A DNA stretch of 64,000 bases from Carbonactinospora thermoautotrophica (GTDB lineage Bacteria > Actinomycetota > Actinomycetes > Streptomycetales > Carbonactinosporaceae): contig NZ_JYIJ01000019.1 in the NCBI RefSeq assembly GCF_001543895.1, forward strand, positions 930,001 through 994,000, given 5' to 3'. Both the position numbers and the translations under genes were made by a program. Positions 50,231 to 57,262 of this stretch are shown one piece after another. Positions within the stretch are counted from its first letter, which is position 1. Each line of letters opens with the position of its first letter. The notes beneath the pieces were generated by a model. It saw only the letters and a list, made by a program, of their open reading frames with translations, was not told the origin of the DNA and did not search any database.

Positions 50231-52201
50231 ATGGAGAAGAATGTCAGCCGCTGGCTGTTCGTCGCCTTCGCGGCCGTGGGCATGTGGACCCTCGGCCAGT
50301 CGACGGCGAACGCCGTGGCTCAGGTGCCGACGATCGCATCGGCCCTGACCTCCGTTGCAGACCACCGTGAGGACAACGGTGGCTACGACGGCAAGGGTGA
50401 TCACCGTGATGGAAAGGGTGATCACCACGGCAAGGGTGGCCACGACGACAAGGGTGGCTACGGCAAGGGCCACGACGGCAAGGGTGGCCACGACGACAAG
50501 GGTGGCTACGGCAAGGGCCACGACGGCAAGGGTGGCCACGACGACAAGGGTGGCTACGGCAAGGGCCACGACGGCAAGGGTGGCTACGGCAAGAAGCACG
50601 ACGACGGCGACGTGACCGTCGCGAAGAGCGGTGACGGTGGTAAGGGTGGCGCCGGTGGTGACGCTGACAGCAAGAACGTCGCGGTCAGCGGGGATTCCGG
50701 TGACTCCGGCGACTCCGGCCACACCGGTCGCAACAAGAGCGAGGTCTGGTGTGTCTCCCTCTTCAATGAGGTGAACTGCGACGTCGACACCATCTCCGGG
50801 GACTCTGGTGACACCGGTGACACCGGCGACACCGGCGACGCCACCAACATCAGCAGCACCGAGGGTGGTCACGGTGGCAAGGGCGGTCGCGGCGGGGACG
50901 CCGTAGCCGTGAACAAGAGCGGCGGCCACAAGGACAAGGGCCACCACGGCAAGAAACACGACGGCAAGAAGCACGACGACAAGGGCCACCACGGTAAGAA
51001 GCACGACGGTAAGAAGCACGACGACGACGGCGATGTGACCGTCGCGAAGAGCGGTGACGGTGGTAAGGGTGGCGCCGGTGGTGACGCTGACAGCAAGAAC
51101 GTCGCGGTCAGCGGGGATTCCGGTGACTCCGGCGACTCCGGCCACACCGGTCGCAACAAGAGCGAGGTCTGGTGTGTCTCCATCTTCGGTGAGGTGAACT
51201 GCGACGTCGACACCATCTCCGGGGACTCTGGTGACACCGGTGACACCGGCGACACCGGCGACGCCACCAACATCAGCAGCACCAAGGGTGGTCACGGTGG
51301 CAAGGGCGGTCGCGGCGGGGACGCCGTAGCCGTGAAGGCCAACGACGACCACGGCAAGAAGCACGACGGCAAGGGCCACGACGGCAAGGGCCACGACGGC
51401 AAGGGTGGCTACGGCAAGGGCGGCTACGACGACAAGGATGACCACGACGACAAGGGCCGCCACGGCAAGGGCCACGACGACAAGGGTGGCTACGGCAGGG
51501 GCGGCTACGACGACAAGGGCCGCTACGGCAAGGGCGGCTACGACGACAAGGATGACCACGACGGCAAGGGTGGCTACGGCAAGGGCCACGACGACAAGGG
51601 TGGCCACGACGACAAGGGCCACGACGGTAAGAAGCACGACGACGACGGCGATGTGACCGTCGCGAAGAGCGGTGACGGTGGTAAGGGTGGCGCCGGTGGT
51701 GACGCTGACAGCAAGAACGTCGCGGTCAGCGGGGATTCCGGTGACTCCGGTGACTCCGGTCACACCGGCCGCAACGAGTCCTACCCGTTCGCCTTCGCGT
51801 TCACCGATGACGTGGACGCCGACTTCTTCGTGGGCTCGGGCGACTCCGGTGACACCGGTGACACCGGTGAGACCGGCAACGCGCTGAATGTCAACTACAC
51901 CGCCGGCGGCGACGGTGGTAAGGGCGGTCGCGGCGGGGACGCCGTGGCCGTGAACAAGGACGTCGACCACTACGGCAAGGCCCACTACGGCGAGAAGCAC
52001 TACGGCAAGGCCCACTACGGCAAGAAGCACTACGGCAAGAAGCACTACGGCAAGGCCCACTACGGCAAGAAGCACTACGCCAAGGGCTACAAGGGCAAGG
52101 GCAAGGCCCACTACGGCAAGGCCCACTACGGCAAGAAGCACTACGCCAAGGGCTACAAGGCCAAGGGCTACAAGGCCAAGGACCGCTACCGCGCGGCTTG
52201 A
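50231..52201 (+). CDS. Secreted Gly/Asp/His/Lys-rich modular repeat protein with HYGK tail
   Basis: The 656-residue precursor has a signal peptide (MEKNVSRWLFVAFAAVGMWT, cleavage near TANA, residue 28). Then come: a linker with a 16-residue repeat (GKGGHDDKGGYGKGHD three times); three modules of about 100 residues at roughly 128-228, 269-368 and 475-575; His/Lys/Asp-rich linkers; and a tail of about 11 xHYGK-type pentads plus GYKAK units. Each module is symmetric: GDGGKGGAGGDADSKNVAVS, then (GDS)n-GHTGRN, a central stretch, (GDS/GDT)n and GGKGGRGGDAVAV. Modules 1 and 2 hold two Cys each (EVWC, EVNC); module 3 none. AAAGGA precedes the ATG. It looks like a structural surface, coat or adhesive protein; I recognise no characterised family. 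Confidence 0.8.
   Translation: MEKNVSRWLFVAFAAVGMWTLGQSTANAVAQVPTIASALTSVADHREDNGGYDGKGDHRDGKGDHHGKGGHDDKGGYGKGHDGKGGHDDKGGYGKGHDGKGGHDDKGGYGKGHDGKGGYGKKHDDGDVTVAKSGDGGKGGAGGDADSKNVAVSGDSGDSGDSGHTGRNKSEVWCVSLFNEVNCDVDTISGDSGDTGDTGDTGDATNISSTEGGHGGKGGRGGDAVAVNKSGGHKDKGHHGKKHDGKKHDDKGHHGKKHDGKKHDDDGDVTVAKSGDGGKGGAGGDADSKNVAVSGDSGDSGDSGHTGRNKSEVWCVSIFGEVNCDVDTISGDSGDTGDTGDTGDATNISSTKGGHGGKGGRGGDAVAVKANDDHGKKHDGKGHDGKGHDGKGGYGKGGYDDKDDHDDKGRHGKGHDDKGGYGRGGYDDKGRYGKGGYDDKDDHDGKGGYGKGHDDKGGHDDKGHDGKKHDDDGDVTVAKSGDGGKGGAGGDADSKNVAVSGDSGDSGDSGHTGRNESYPFAFAFTDDVDADFFVGSGDSGDTGDTGETGNALNVNYTAGGDGGKGGRGGDAVAVNKDVDHYGKAHYGEKHYGKAHYGKKHYGKKHYGKAHYGKKHYAKGYKGKGKAHYGKAHYGKKHYAKGYKAKGYKAKDRYRAA
50429..50574 (+). 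repeat. 48-bp tandem repeat, three units plus a partial
   Basis: Units begin at 50429, 50477 and 50525, with a partial fourth from 50573. Each encodes GKGGHDDKGGYGKGHD. The near-identity at DNA level indicates recent slippage expansion within the repeat-protein gene. Confidence 0.85.
50612..50914 (+). repeat. Gly-Asp-Ser/Thr module 1 of the repeat protein
   Basis: It starts at GTGACCGTCGCGAAGAGC. Its first roughly 140 bp appear identical to those of the modules at 51035 and 51653. It encodes the two-Cys central stretch with EVWCVSLFNEVNCDV. Confidence 0.85.
51035..51334 (+). repeat. Gly-Asp-Ser/Thr module 2 of the repeat protein
   Basis: Nearly identical to module 1 over its whole length. 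The central stretch differs only slightly (SIFGEVNCDV in place of SLFNEVNCDV). Both cysteines are kept. Confidence 0.85.
51653..51956 (+). repeat. Gly-Asp-Ser/Thr module 3 of the repeat protein
   Basis: The left half matches modules 1 and 2. The central stretch is replaced by an aromatic, Cys-free sequence (YPFAFAFTDDVDADFFVG) and the right half is diverged (GETGNALNVNYTAGGDGG). Confidence 0.85.
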
Positions 52202-52220
52202 CGGACGAACCCCTACTCCC

Positions 52221-52249
52221 GGGGGCTGCTCCAGCCAGGAGCGGCCCCC
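52221..52249 (+). terminator. Terminator of the repeat-protein gene
   Basis: GGGGGCTGCTCC (52221-52232) pairs with GGAGCGGCCCCC (52238-52249) with one mismatch around a 5-nt loop. TTCGGGGTCT follows. It lies 20 bp past the stop codon. Confidence 0.8.
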
Positions 52250-52570
52250 TTCGGGGTCTGAGATAGGCCCGCCCAGACAGGCCCGGCCGCACCTCGCGGC
52301 CGGGCCTGCGGTCGCTCAGCGAAGCACCAAGTTGTACTCCGTGGCCGGGGCCAGGGTGACCAGCGACCCGCACCGGGTCTGTGTCGAGCAGGCAGTACGC
52401 GGATCGCTATCCGTTTCCGAAGGGTCGGCAACCGGCTCCGGGACCCTTTCGTCGACTGAGCGAGGTGCGCAGCGGGAGCCCCCATCTCCGAGGCTCCCCC
52501 TGCGCGATGAGTGGATGGATCGTTATCCGCTGCGCGCGGACCGCGGCCTCCAGCCGGCCGAATGGCCGAA
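52250..52570. other. Intergenic stretch, no gene seen
   Basis: Between the repeat-protein terminator and the end of cbtA no gene is supported; long ORFs on either strand lack family resemblance. Confidence 0.4.
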
Positions 52571-53305
52571 TCACGCCGCCCCGTCAGCGGGAGCGGGCCG
52601 CAGGGCACGCTCCCCGAGCAGGCCGAACACCGCGCCCAAACCGCCCCACAGCACCAGCTGGGTGGCCACCGACAGCAGGCGGAACTGCCACAGCAGATGG
52701 GCCGGCACCTCGATCGGGTCGGTGTTCGCGGGCAGCAGCCATATGCCGGCGAGCGCGGCGACCACGATCGCCGCCATCGCCAGATGCTGCACCGGCTCGG
52801 GTCGGCCCTGTTCGGCGAGCCGCCGCCGGGCCCACCAGGCCAGCCCCACACCGAGCACGCCCAGCACGATCGCCATCAGCCAGGCTGCCGTCCGTTGGTT
52901 GACGGTGGCCGGGTCGCCTACTCCCGGGGGGTTGGCCGGGTACTTGAGGAACGGCAGCAGGAACACCCCGACGAACCCCGCGGCCGCGAGCGCGAGCGCT
53001 TGCCGCCACGGCCGTTTCCGGCGGTCCCGCGCGTACACCCCGGCGTACACGAGCCCGAACAGCAGGCCGAGCGAGCCGCCCGTGACCGTGGTCGCCACCA
53101 CCAGGCCGAACTGCTGCACACCCCGGGAGAACACCTCCTGTTCCGCCGGTTCGCCGCCCGCGGTGTGCGCATGCGCGTGCTCGCCCTCCAGCCGGATCGC
53201 CGCGCCGATCGTGGGCTCGGCGGCGGCGAGCCCGAACAGGCCGGCGAAGAGGCCGGCCAGGAGGCCGGCCAGCAGTCCTCGCCGCAACAAGGCTGGGACC
53301 GTCAC
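52571..53305 (-). CDS. cbtA: CbtA family cobalt transporter subunit
   Basis: The 244-residue membrane protein has about six helices and the CbtA pattern: LLRRGLLAGLLAGLFAGLFG, the GEPAEQEVFSRGVQQFGLVV region, LGLLFGLVYAGVYARDRRKR and FLKYPANPPGVGDPATVNQR. An extracellular His-rich loop (GEHAHAHTAGG) may gather metal. GTG 53305 is preferred because GAGCGGGA lies upstream and homologues begin there; GTG 53335 would overlap cbtB. With CbtB it is thought to take up cobalt, in line with the cobalamin riboswitch upstream. Confidence 0.88.
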   Translation of the reverse strand: MTVPALLRRGLLAGLLAGLFAGLFGLAAAEPTIGAAIRLEGEHAHAHTAGGEPAEQEVFSRGVQQFGLVVATTVTGGSLGLLFGLVYAGVYARDRRKRPWRQALALAAAGFVGVFLLPFLKYPANPPGVGDPATVNQRTAAWLMAIVLGVLGVGLAWWARRRLAEQGRPEPVQHLAMAAIVVAALAGIWLLPANTDPIEVPAHLLWQFRLLSVATQLVLWGGLGAVFGLLGERALRPAPADGAA

Positions 53306-53318
53306 AATGAGGTCCCGC

Positions 53319-53519
53319 TCAGTGACAGGGCGCACCGAGCAGGTGGCGGCCGTCGTGCGTGAACTCGTGCAGGTAGTTGGCGGTCTGCGCGGCCTTGCCC
53401 AGGACCGGGGTGAGCAGTTGGCCCTGGTCCAGCAGCGTGGCGAACAGGGCGAACAGCGCGGCCAGGACCGCGAGCGTACCGGCGAGGACGGCCGGGTTCT
53501 TCAGAACGTGTGCCGACAT
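53319..53519 (-). CDS. cbtB: CbtB family cobalt transporter subunit
   Basis: The 66-residue protein has one membrane helix (AVLAGTLAVLAALFALFATL) and the family's C-terminal metal motif HEFTHDGRHLLGAPCH. AGGAGG lies 6 nt before ATG 53519. cbtB precedes cbtA by 13 bp, the standard order, and both lie downstream of a cobalamin riboswitch on the same strand. Confidence 0.9.
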   Translation of the reverse strand: MSAHVLKNPAVLAGTLAVLAALFALFATLLDQGQLLTPVLGKAAQTANYLHEFTHDGRHLLGAPCH

Positions 53520-53559
53520 CATCAGCCTCCTTCGGGGTCTACCGCCCCATCTGGATCGG

Positions 53560-53785
53560 CAGCGACGGGCCAGTGTCCTGACTCCCGGATCATCGCTTCC
53601 CCCGGCCTTCCAGCCCTCGCGGGCCGTGGCCATCGCGGGTCCGGCTCCCCGATCGGCCAGCGGAGCGCGGGCCGTGCCGGCTCCGTGGCGATCGGTCGGC
53701 CTTCCCAGGGTTCTGCTCCCCGGTCACAGTGGCGGGACCGTGCCGGACTCGCACCGGCTTCCTGGCTTTCCGTCGCACGAAATCA
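53560..53785 (-). promoter_or_regulatory. Cobalamin (AdoCbl) riboswitch upstream of cbtBA
   Basis: Read on the minus strand from about 53785, it starts GGAAAGCCAGGAAGCCGGTG, reaches the B12-box-type core CCGCCACTGTGACC, then AACCCTGGGAAGGCC, and near 53566 ends with GTCAGGACACTGGCCCG. These are the conserved landmarks of actinobacterial cobalamin riboswitches. It should repress cbtBA when cobalamin is plentiful. Exact ends are approximate. Confidence 0.88.
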
Positions 53786-53851
53786 TCCGGAGCGTACAGA
53801 TCCCGTCCGGCTGGATCAAGGCTTGCGGGCCGGTTCGTCCAGTCGCCCGCG

Positions 53852-54457
53852 TCACATCCCGTCGCCCCGGGTAGGTCGCCGGCGCAGCATCCAGGCGGCG
53901 AGCAGCCCGCCGAGCAGCCCGAACAGGTGGGCCTGCCAGGAGATGTCCCGGTGGGTGGGGAGGACGCCCCACAGGATGCCGCCGTACAGGAGGAGCACCA
54001 GCAGGCCGATCGCGATGTCGCCGAGCCGGAGGTCCAGGAAACCGCGCACGACCAGGTACGCGAAGTACCCGAACACGATCCCGCTCGCGCCGAGCGTCAC
54101 GCTGCCCGTGGGCGCGACCAGCCACACTCCGAGCCCGCTGACCACGATGACCACCAGGGTGATCGCGAGGAACCGGACGAGCCCGCGCAGCGCGGCCAGG
54201 AACCCGAGCACCGCGAGCGGGATGCTGTTGCCGACCAGGTGCCCGAAGTTCAGGTGCAGGAATGGTGCGGTGAAGATGTGCACCAGCCCGTCCTCGCGGC
54301 GGGGGGTGATGCCGTACGTGAGCATCAGGCCGGGGTCCAGCGCCGCGACGAGCTTCAGGCACCACATCACCCCAAGCAGGGCCAGCACGGTCACGACGGC
54401 ACGGCGCACCCGGTCACGGATGCCTTGCCGCGGGGTCTGTGCGGCTGTACGGGGCAT
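53852..54457 (-). CDS. Rhomboid-family intramembrane serine protease
   Basis: The 201-residue protein has six membrane helices and the rhomboid catalytic dyad: Ser in TLGASGIVFG and His in WQAHLFGLLGGLLAA. It also shows the HLNFGHLVGNSIPLAVLG helix with the conserved HxxxN region. Rhomboids cut membrane proteins within the bilayer. It lies downstream of two PrsW-like protease genes on the same strand (3 bp after the first), so three membrane proteases are clustered. Confidence 0.9.
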   Translation of the reverse strand: MPRTAAQTPRQGIRDRVRRAVVTVLALLGVMWCLKLVAALDPGLMLTYGITPRREDGLVHIFTAPFLHLNFGHLVGNSIPLAVLGFLAALRGLVRFLAITLVVIVVSGLGVWLVAPTGSVTLGASGIVFGYFAYLVVRGFLDLRLGDIAIGLLVLLLYGGILWGVLPTHRDISWQAHLFGLLGGLLAAWMLRRRPTRGDGM

Positions 54458-54460
54458 CGC

Positions 54461-55783
54461 CTACGGGGTTCGGTAGGAGTCCTGCGGAGGGACGCCAGGG
54501 TACCCGCTGGGCGGGTACGACGGACCAGGCGGTGGCAGGGATACGCCATCCGGGTGACTGAGCGGGCCGACGGGAGGCGGCGGTCCGCCGCTCGGTTGGG
54601 TGGGGATCGGTGCGGTGCCGAAGGGCTGTTGGGCGGCGGCGGGCTGGAGGATCTGCTTGCGGGCGGACAGCAGGCCGAGCAGTTGTTGTTCGCGCTGGCT
54701 GAAGTCGTGCAGGTCCTGGCCGCGGGAGGCTTTCTCGCGCAGGAAGGCGAGTTCGGTGGCGGCGAGCTGGAGGTCGATCATGGCTCGTTTGCCGCGGTCG
54801 CCGAGGGTGCGCTTGGCCCAGTCGCGGGCGCGCTTGCGGCCGGGGAAGGTGCACAGGGCGGGTAGTTCCCAGTTGGCGATCCAGCCGGCGGCGGCGTAGG
54901 CGGGCAGGTGGCGCTCCAGCACCTTCAGCTCCATCCGCCGCGACCAGCGGATGAGCGCGACCCACCCGACGAACACCGGCACCATCACGAGCACGTACGT
55001 GACCAGGAGCGAGATGGGGAGGTAGCCCGAGCCGTTCCAGATCAGGTGCAGCAGCACGCCGGCGGACCAGCCGCCGACCGGGGCCAGCACCTTCAGCGCC
55101 GGGTTGCGGGTGGTCACCGCCACACCCAAGCCGATGCCGGTGAGCGAGGTGTACAGCGGGTGGGCGAACGGCCTGAAGACGCCGCGCAGGAGGAACTGGC
55201 CCACCGCGCCGCCGACGCCCAGCTCGGCGAACTGGGTGGAGATGTACAGGATGTTCTCGGTGAACGCGAACCCCGCCCCGATGATCCCGCCGAGCACGAT
55301 GCCGTCGACGACGCCGTCGAACTCCCGGCGCCGCAACAGCACGAACACCAGGAGGCCGAGCCCTTTGACGGCTTCCTCGGCGAAGGGCGCCACCAGGGTT
55401 CCGGGGACGCCGAGCAGGGCGCCGACGCCCTGGTTCAGGAAGATCGCCAGGAACGTGGCCACACCGGCGCCCCACCCGAAGGCGAACACCAGGAAGCCGA
55501 TCGGCTCGGGCTCCAGCCGGTCGAGCCACATGAACGTGGCGATGACCACCGGCACCGGCAGGATGGCCAGCGGCAGGCCGATGAAGAGCGGGGCCACGCC
55601 GACGCCGCCCACGATGACGGCCATCACGTACAGGAAGCCGATCAGGAAGACCGCCGTGATGGCGACCCACTTGAGGACGCGCTGCGCGTTGGCGGAGCGG
55701 GCTGGCCGGTAGGGGCCGGAGACGGACACCGGAGCCGGTCCTGGGTACGACGGCTGAGGGGGCGGGTAAGGCGGAGTAGTCAC
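54461..55783 (-). CDS. PrsW-family intramembrane metalloprotease (copy 1)
   Basis: The 440-residue protein has a Pro/Tyr-rich N-terminus, seven to eight helices with the PrsW motif PFAEEAVKGLGLL (EExxK), EFDGVVDGIVLGG and HPLYTSLTGIGLGV, then a cytoplasmic helical C-terminal region. PrsW-type proteases cut anti-sigma factors such as RsiW by site-1-like cleavage. GTG start at 55783. The C-terminal third shares about 366 bp of apparently identical DNA with copy 2. The rhomboid gene follows. Confidence 0.85.
   Translation of the reverse strand: MTTPPYPPPQPSYPGPAPVSVSGPYRPARSANAQRVLKWVAITAVFLIGFLYVMAVIVGGVGVAPLFIGLPLAILPVPVVIATFMWLDRLEPEPIGFLVFAFGWGAGVATFLAIFLNQGVGALLGVPGTLVAPFAEEAVKGLGLLVFVLLRRREFDGVVDGIVLGGIIGAGFAFTENILYISTQFAELGVGGAVGQFLLRGVFRPFAHPLYTSLTGIGLGVAVTTRNPALKVLAPVGGWSAGVLLHLIWNGSGYLPISLLVTYVLVMVPVFVGWVALIRWSRRMELKVLERHLPAYAAAGWIANWELPALCTFPGRKRARDWAKRTLGDRGKRAMIDLQLAATELAFLREKASRGQDLHDFSQREQQLLGLLSARKQILQPAAAQQPFGTAPIPTQPSGGPPPPVGPLSHPDGVSLPPPGPSYPPSGYPGVPPQDSYRTP
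54581..54946 (-). repeat. 366-bp direct repeat (copy in first PrsW gene)
   Basis: Positions 54581-54946 appear identical to 55952-56317, an offset of 1371 bp. It encodes a large part of the cytoplasmic C-terminal region. A second shared block at 55051-55128 has the same offset (56422-56499). Confidence 0.85.
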
Positions 55784-55820
55784 GCCCTGAAGTTAGCGAG
55801 GTCGCCTCGGTTGGGCGAGC

Positions 55821-55863
55821 CCTGAGTGTGGGCTCCGCACCCGGTGCGGAGCCCACACTCAGG
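55821..55863 (-). terminator. 21-bp hairpin after PrsW copy 2
   Basis: Arms 55821-55841 and 55843-55863 are perfectly complementary around a single base. The hairpin begins 5 nt past the stop codon of the second PrsW gene on the minus strand and separates the two paralogues transcriptionally. Confidence 0.85.
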
Positions 55864-55867
55864 CGCC

Positions 55868-57169
55868 TCAGCGGGGCATGCCCGGCGGGAACTGGGGTGG
55901 GAACTGCGACGGGAACTGGGGTGGGAACTGGGACGAAACCTGGGGTGGGACCGGTCCGCCGCTCGGTTGGGTGGGGATCGGTGCGGTGCCGAAGGGCTGT
56001 TGGGCGGCGGCGGGCTGGAGGATCTGCTTGCGGGCGGACAGCAGGCCGAGCAGTTGTTGTTCGCGCTGGCTGAAGTCGTGCAGGTCCTGGCCGCGGGAGG
56101 CTTTCTCGCGCAGGAAGGCGAGTTCGGTGGCGGCGAGCTGGAGGTCGATCATGGCTCGTTTGCCGCGGTCGCCGAGGGTGCGCTTGGCCCAGTCGCGGGC
56201 GCGCTTGCGGCCGGGGAAGGTGCACAGGGCGGGTAGTTCCCAGTTGGCGATCCAGCCGGCGGCGGCGTAGGCGGGCAGGTGGCGCTCCAGCACCTTCAGC
56301 TCCATCCGCCGCGACCACTGCACCAGGAGGAGCCAGCCGACGAACACCGGCACCATGAACAGGATGTACGTGACGAAGTAGGCGAGCTGGTTGAACGTCG
56401 AGAAGTTCCAGATGAAGTGGAGCAGCACGCCGGCGGACCAGCCGCCGACCGGGGCCAGCACCTTCAGCGCCGGGTTGCGGGTGGTCACCGCCACACCCAG
56501 CCCGATGCCCGTCATGGCGGTGTACAGCGAGTGGGCGAACAGGCCCATCCCGTCGCGGATGAGGAAGAGGAACACCGTCGCGAGGAAGCCGGCGCCCGCG
56601 CCATGTGCCTCAGCGGTCGCCTGGAACTGGATGCCGTAGTACTGGATGTTCTCGATGAAGGAGAAGCCGCCGCCGATGATGCCGCCGAGCACGATGCCGT
56701 CGACGACGCCGTCGAACTCCCTGCGCCGGAACAGCGCGAACAGCAGTACACCCAGGCCCTTCAGGGTCTCCTCGACGAACGGCGACACCAGCGGGGCGGG
56801 CACGCCCAGCAGGGCGGCGCCCAGTTCGTTGAGAAAGCCGCTGAAGACGGTCGCGATGAGGGCGCCCCAGGCGAACGCGAAGAGCAGGTGCTTGAGCGGC
56901 TCCGGTTCCAGGCGGTCGATCCACAGGAAGGTGGCGATGAGGATCGGCATCGGGAGCGCGGCCAGCACCACGCCGAGGGCGAACCCGATCGGGCCGCCCA
57001 TGGCGAAGAGCCCCACGAGGGTGAGCAGGCCGAGCAGAAGGAAGACGAGGCCGCCCGCGATCCACAGCAGGACACGAACGGCGTTCCCCGAGCGGGCCGG
57101 TCGGTAGGGGCCAGGCATCGGCCCCGGGGACATCTGGTGTGGTGGTGGTGCATACGGCTGCGTGTTCAC
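55868..57169 (-). CDS. PrsW-family intramembrane metalloprotease (copy 2)
   Basis: The 433-residue paralogue of the gene at 54461 has the same layout: Pro-rich tip, helices with PFVEETLKGLGVL, EFDGVVDGIVLGGIIGGGFS, and HSLYTAMTGIGLGV, then the shared C-terminal region. It differs in ending with a short FPPQFPSQFPPQFP repeat. The membrane domains are diverged while the C-terminal region is almost identical, so the latter is probably kept uniform by gene conversion. GTG start at 57169. Own terminator at 55821. Confidence 0.85.
   Translation of the reverse strand: MNTQPYAPPPHQMSPGPMPGPYRPARSGNAVRVLLWIAGGLVFLLLGLLTLVGLFAMGGPIGFALGVVLAALPMPILIATFLWIDRLEPEPLKHLLFAFAWGALIATVFSGFLNELGAALLGVPAPLVSPFVEETLKGLGVLLFALFRRREFDGVVDGIVLGGIIGGGFSFIENIQYYGIQFQATAEAHGAGAGFLATVFLFLIRDGMGLFAHSLYTAMTGIGLGVAVTTRNPALKVLAPVGGWSAGVLLHFIWNFSTFNQLAYFVTYILFMVPVFVGWLLLVQWSRRMELKVLERHLPAYAAAGWIANWELPALCTFPGRKRARDWAKRTLGDRGKRAMIDLQLAATELAFLREKASRGQDLHDFSQREQQLLGLLSARKQILQPAAAQQPFGTAPIPTQPSGGPVPPQVSSQFPPQFPSQFPPQFPPGMPR
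55952..56317 (-). repeat. 366-bp direct repeat (copy in second PrsW gene)
   Basis: Partner of 54581-54946, apparently without mismatch. Such identity between otherwise diverged paralogues indicates recent conversion or unequal exchange. Confidence 0.85.
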
Positions 57170-57262
57170 GTCGCTGAACCCTAGCCAGCGGGTACGGCCA
57201 CGTCGAGGCGCTCGGGGCGAATTCGCCTTGTGCCGCCGGGTGTTTTCCGCCCCGGCAAGGGG

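Noticed and set aside
50429-50574. Tandem 48-bp units resembling a CRISPR array
   Set aside because: There are no unique spacers; the units are head-to-tail and in frame with the surrounding protein.
49610-52141. 843-codon minus-strand ORF opposite the repeat protein (Val/Leu-rich repeats)
   Set aside because: It is the antisense of a low-complexity gene; the hydrophobic VVALAVV repeats simply mirror GKGGHDD codons. No ribosome-binding site or signal is seen, and the plus-strand gene has a signal peptide, start and terminator.
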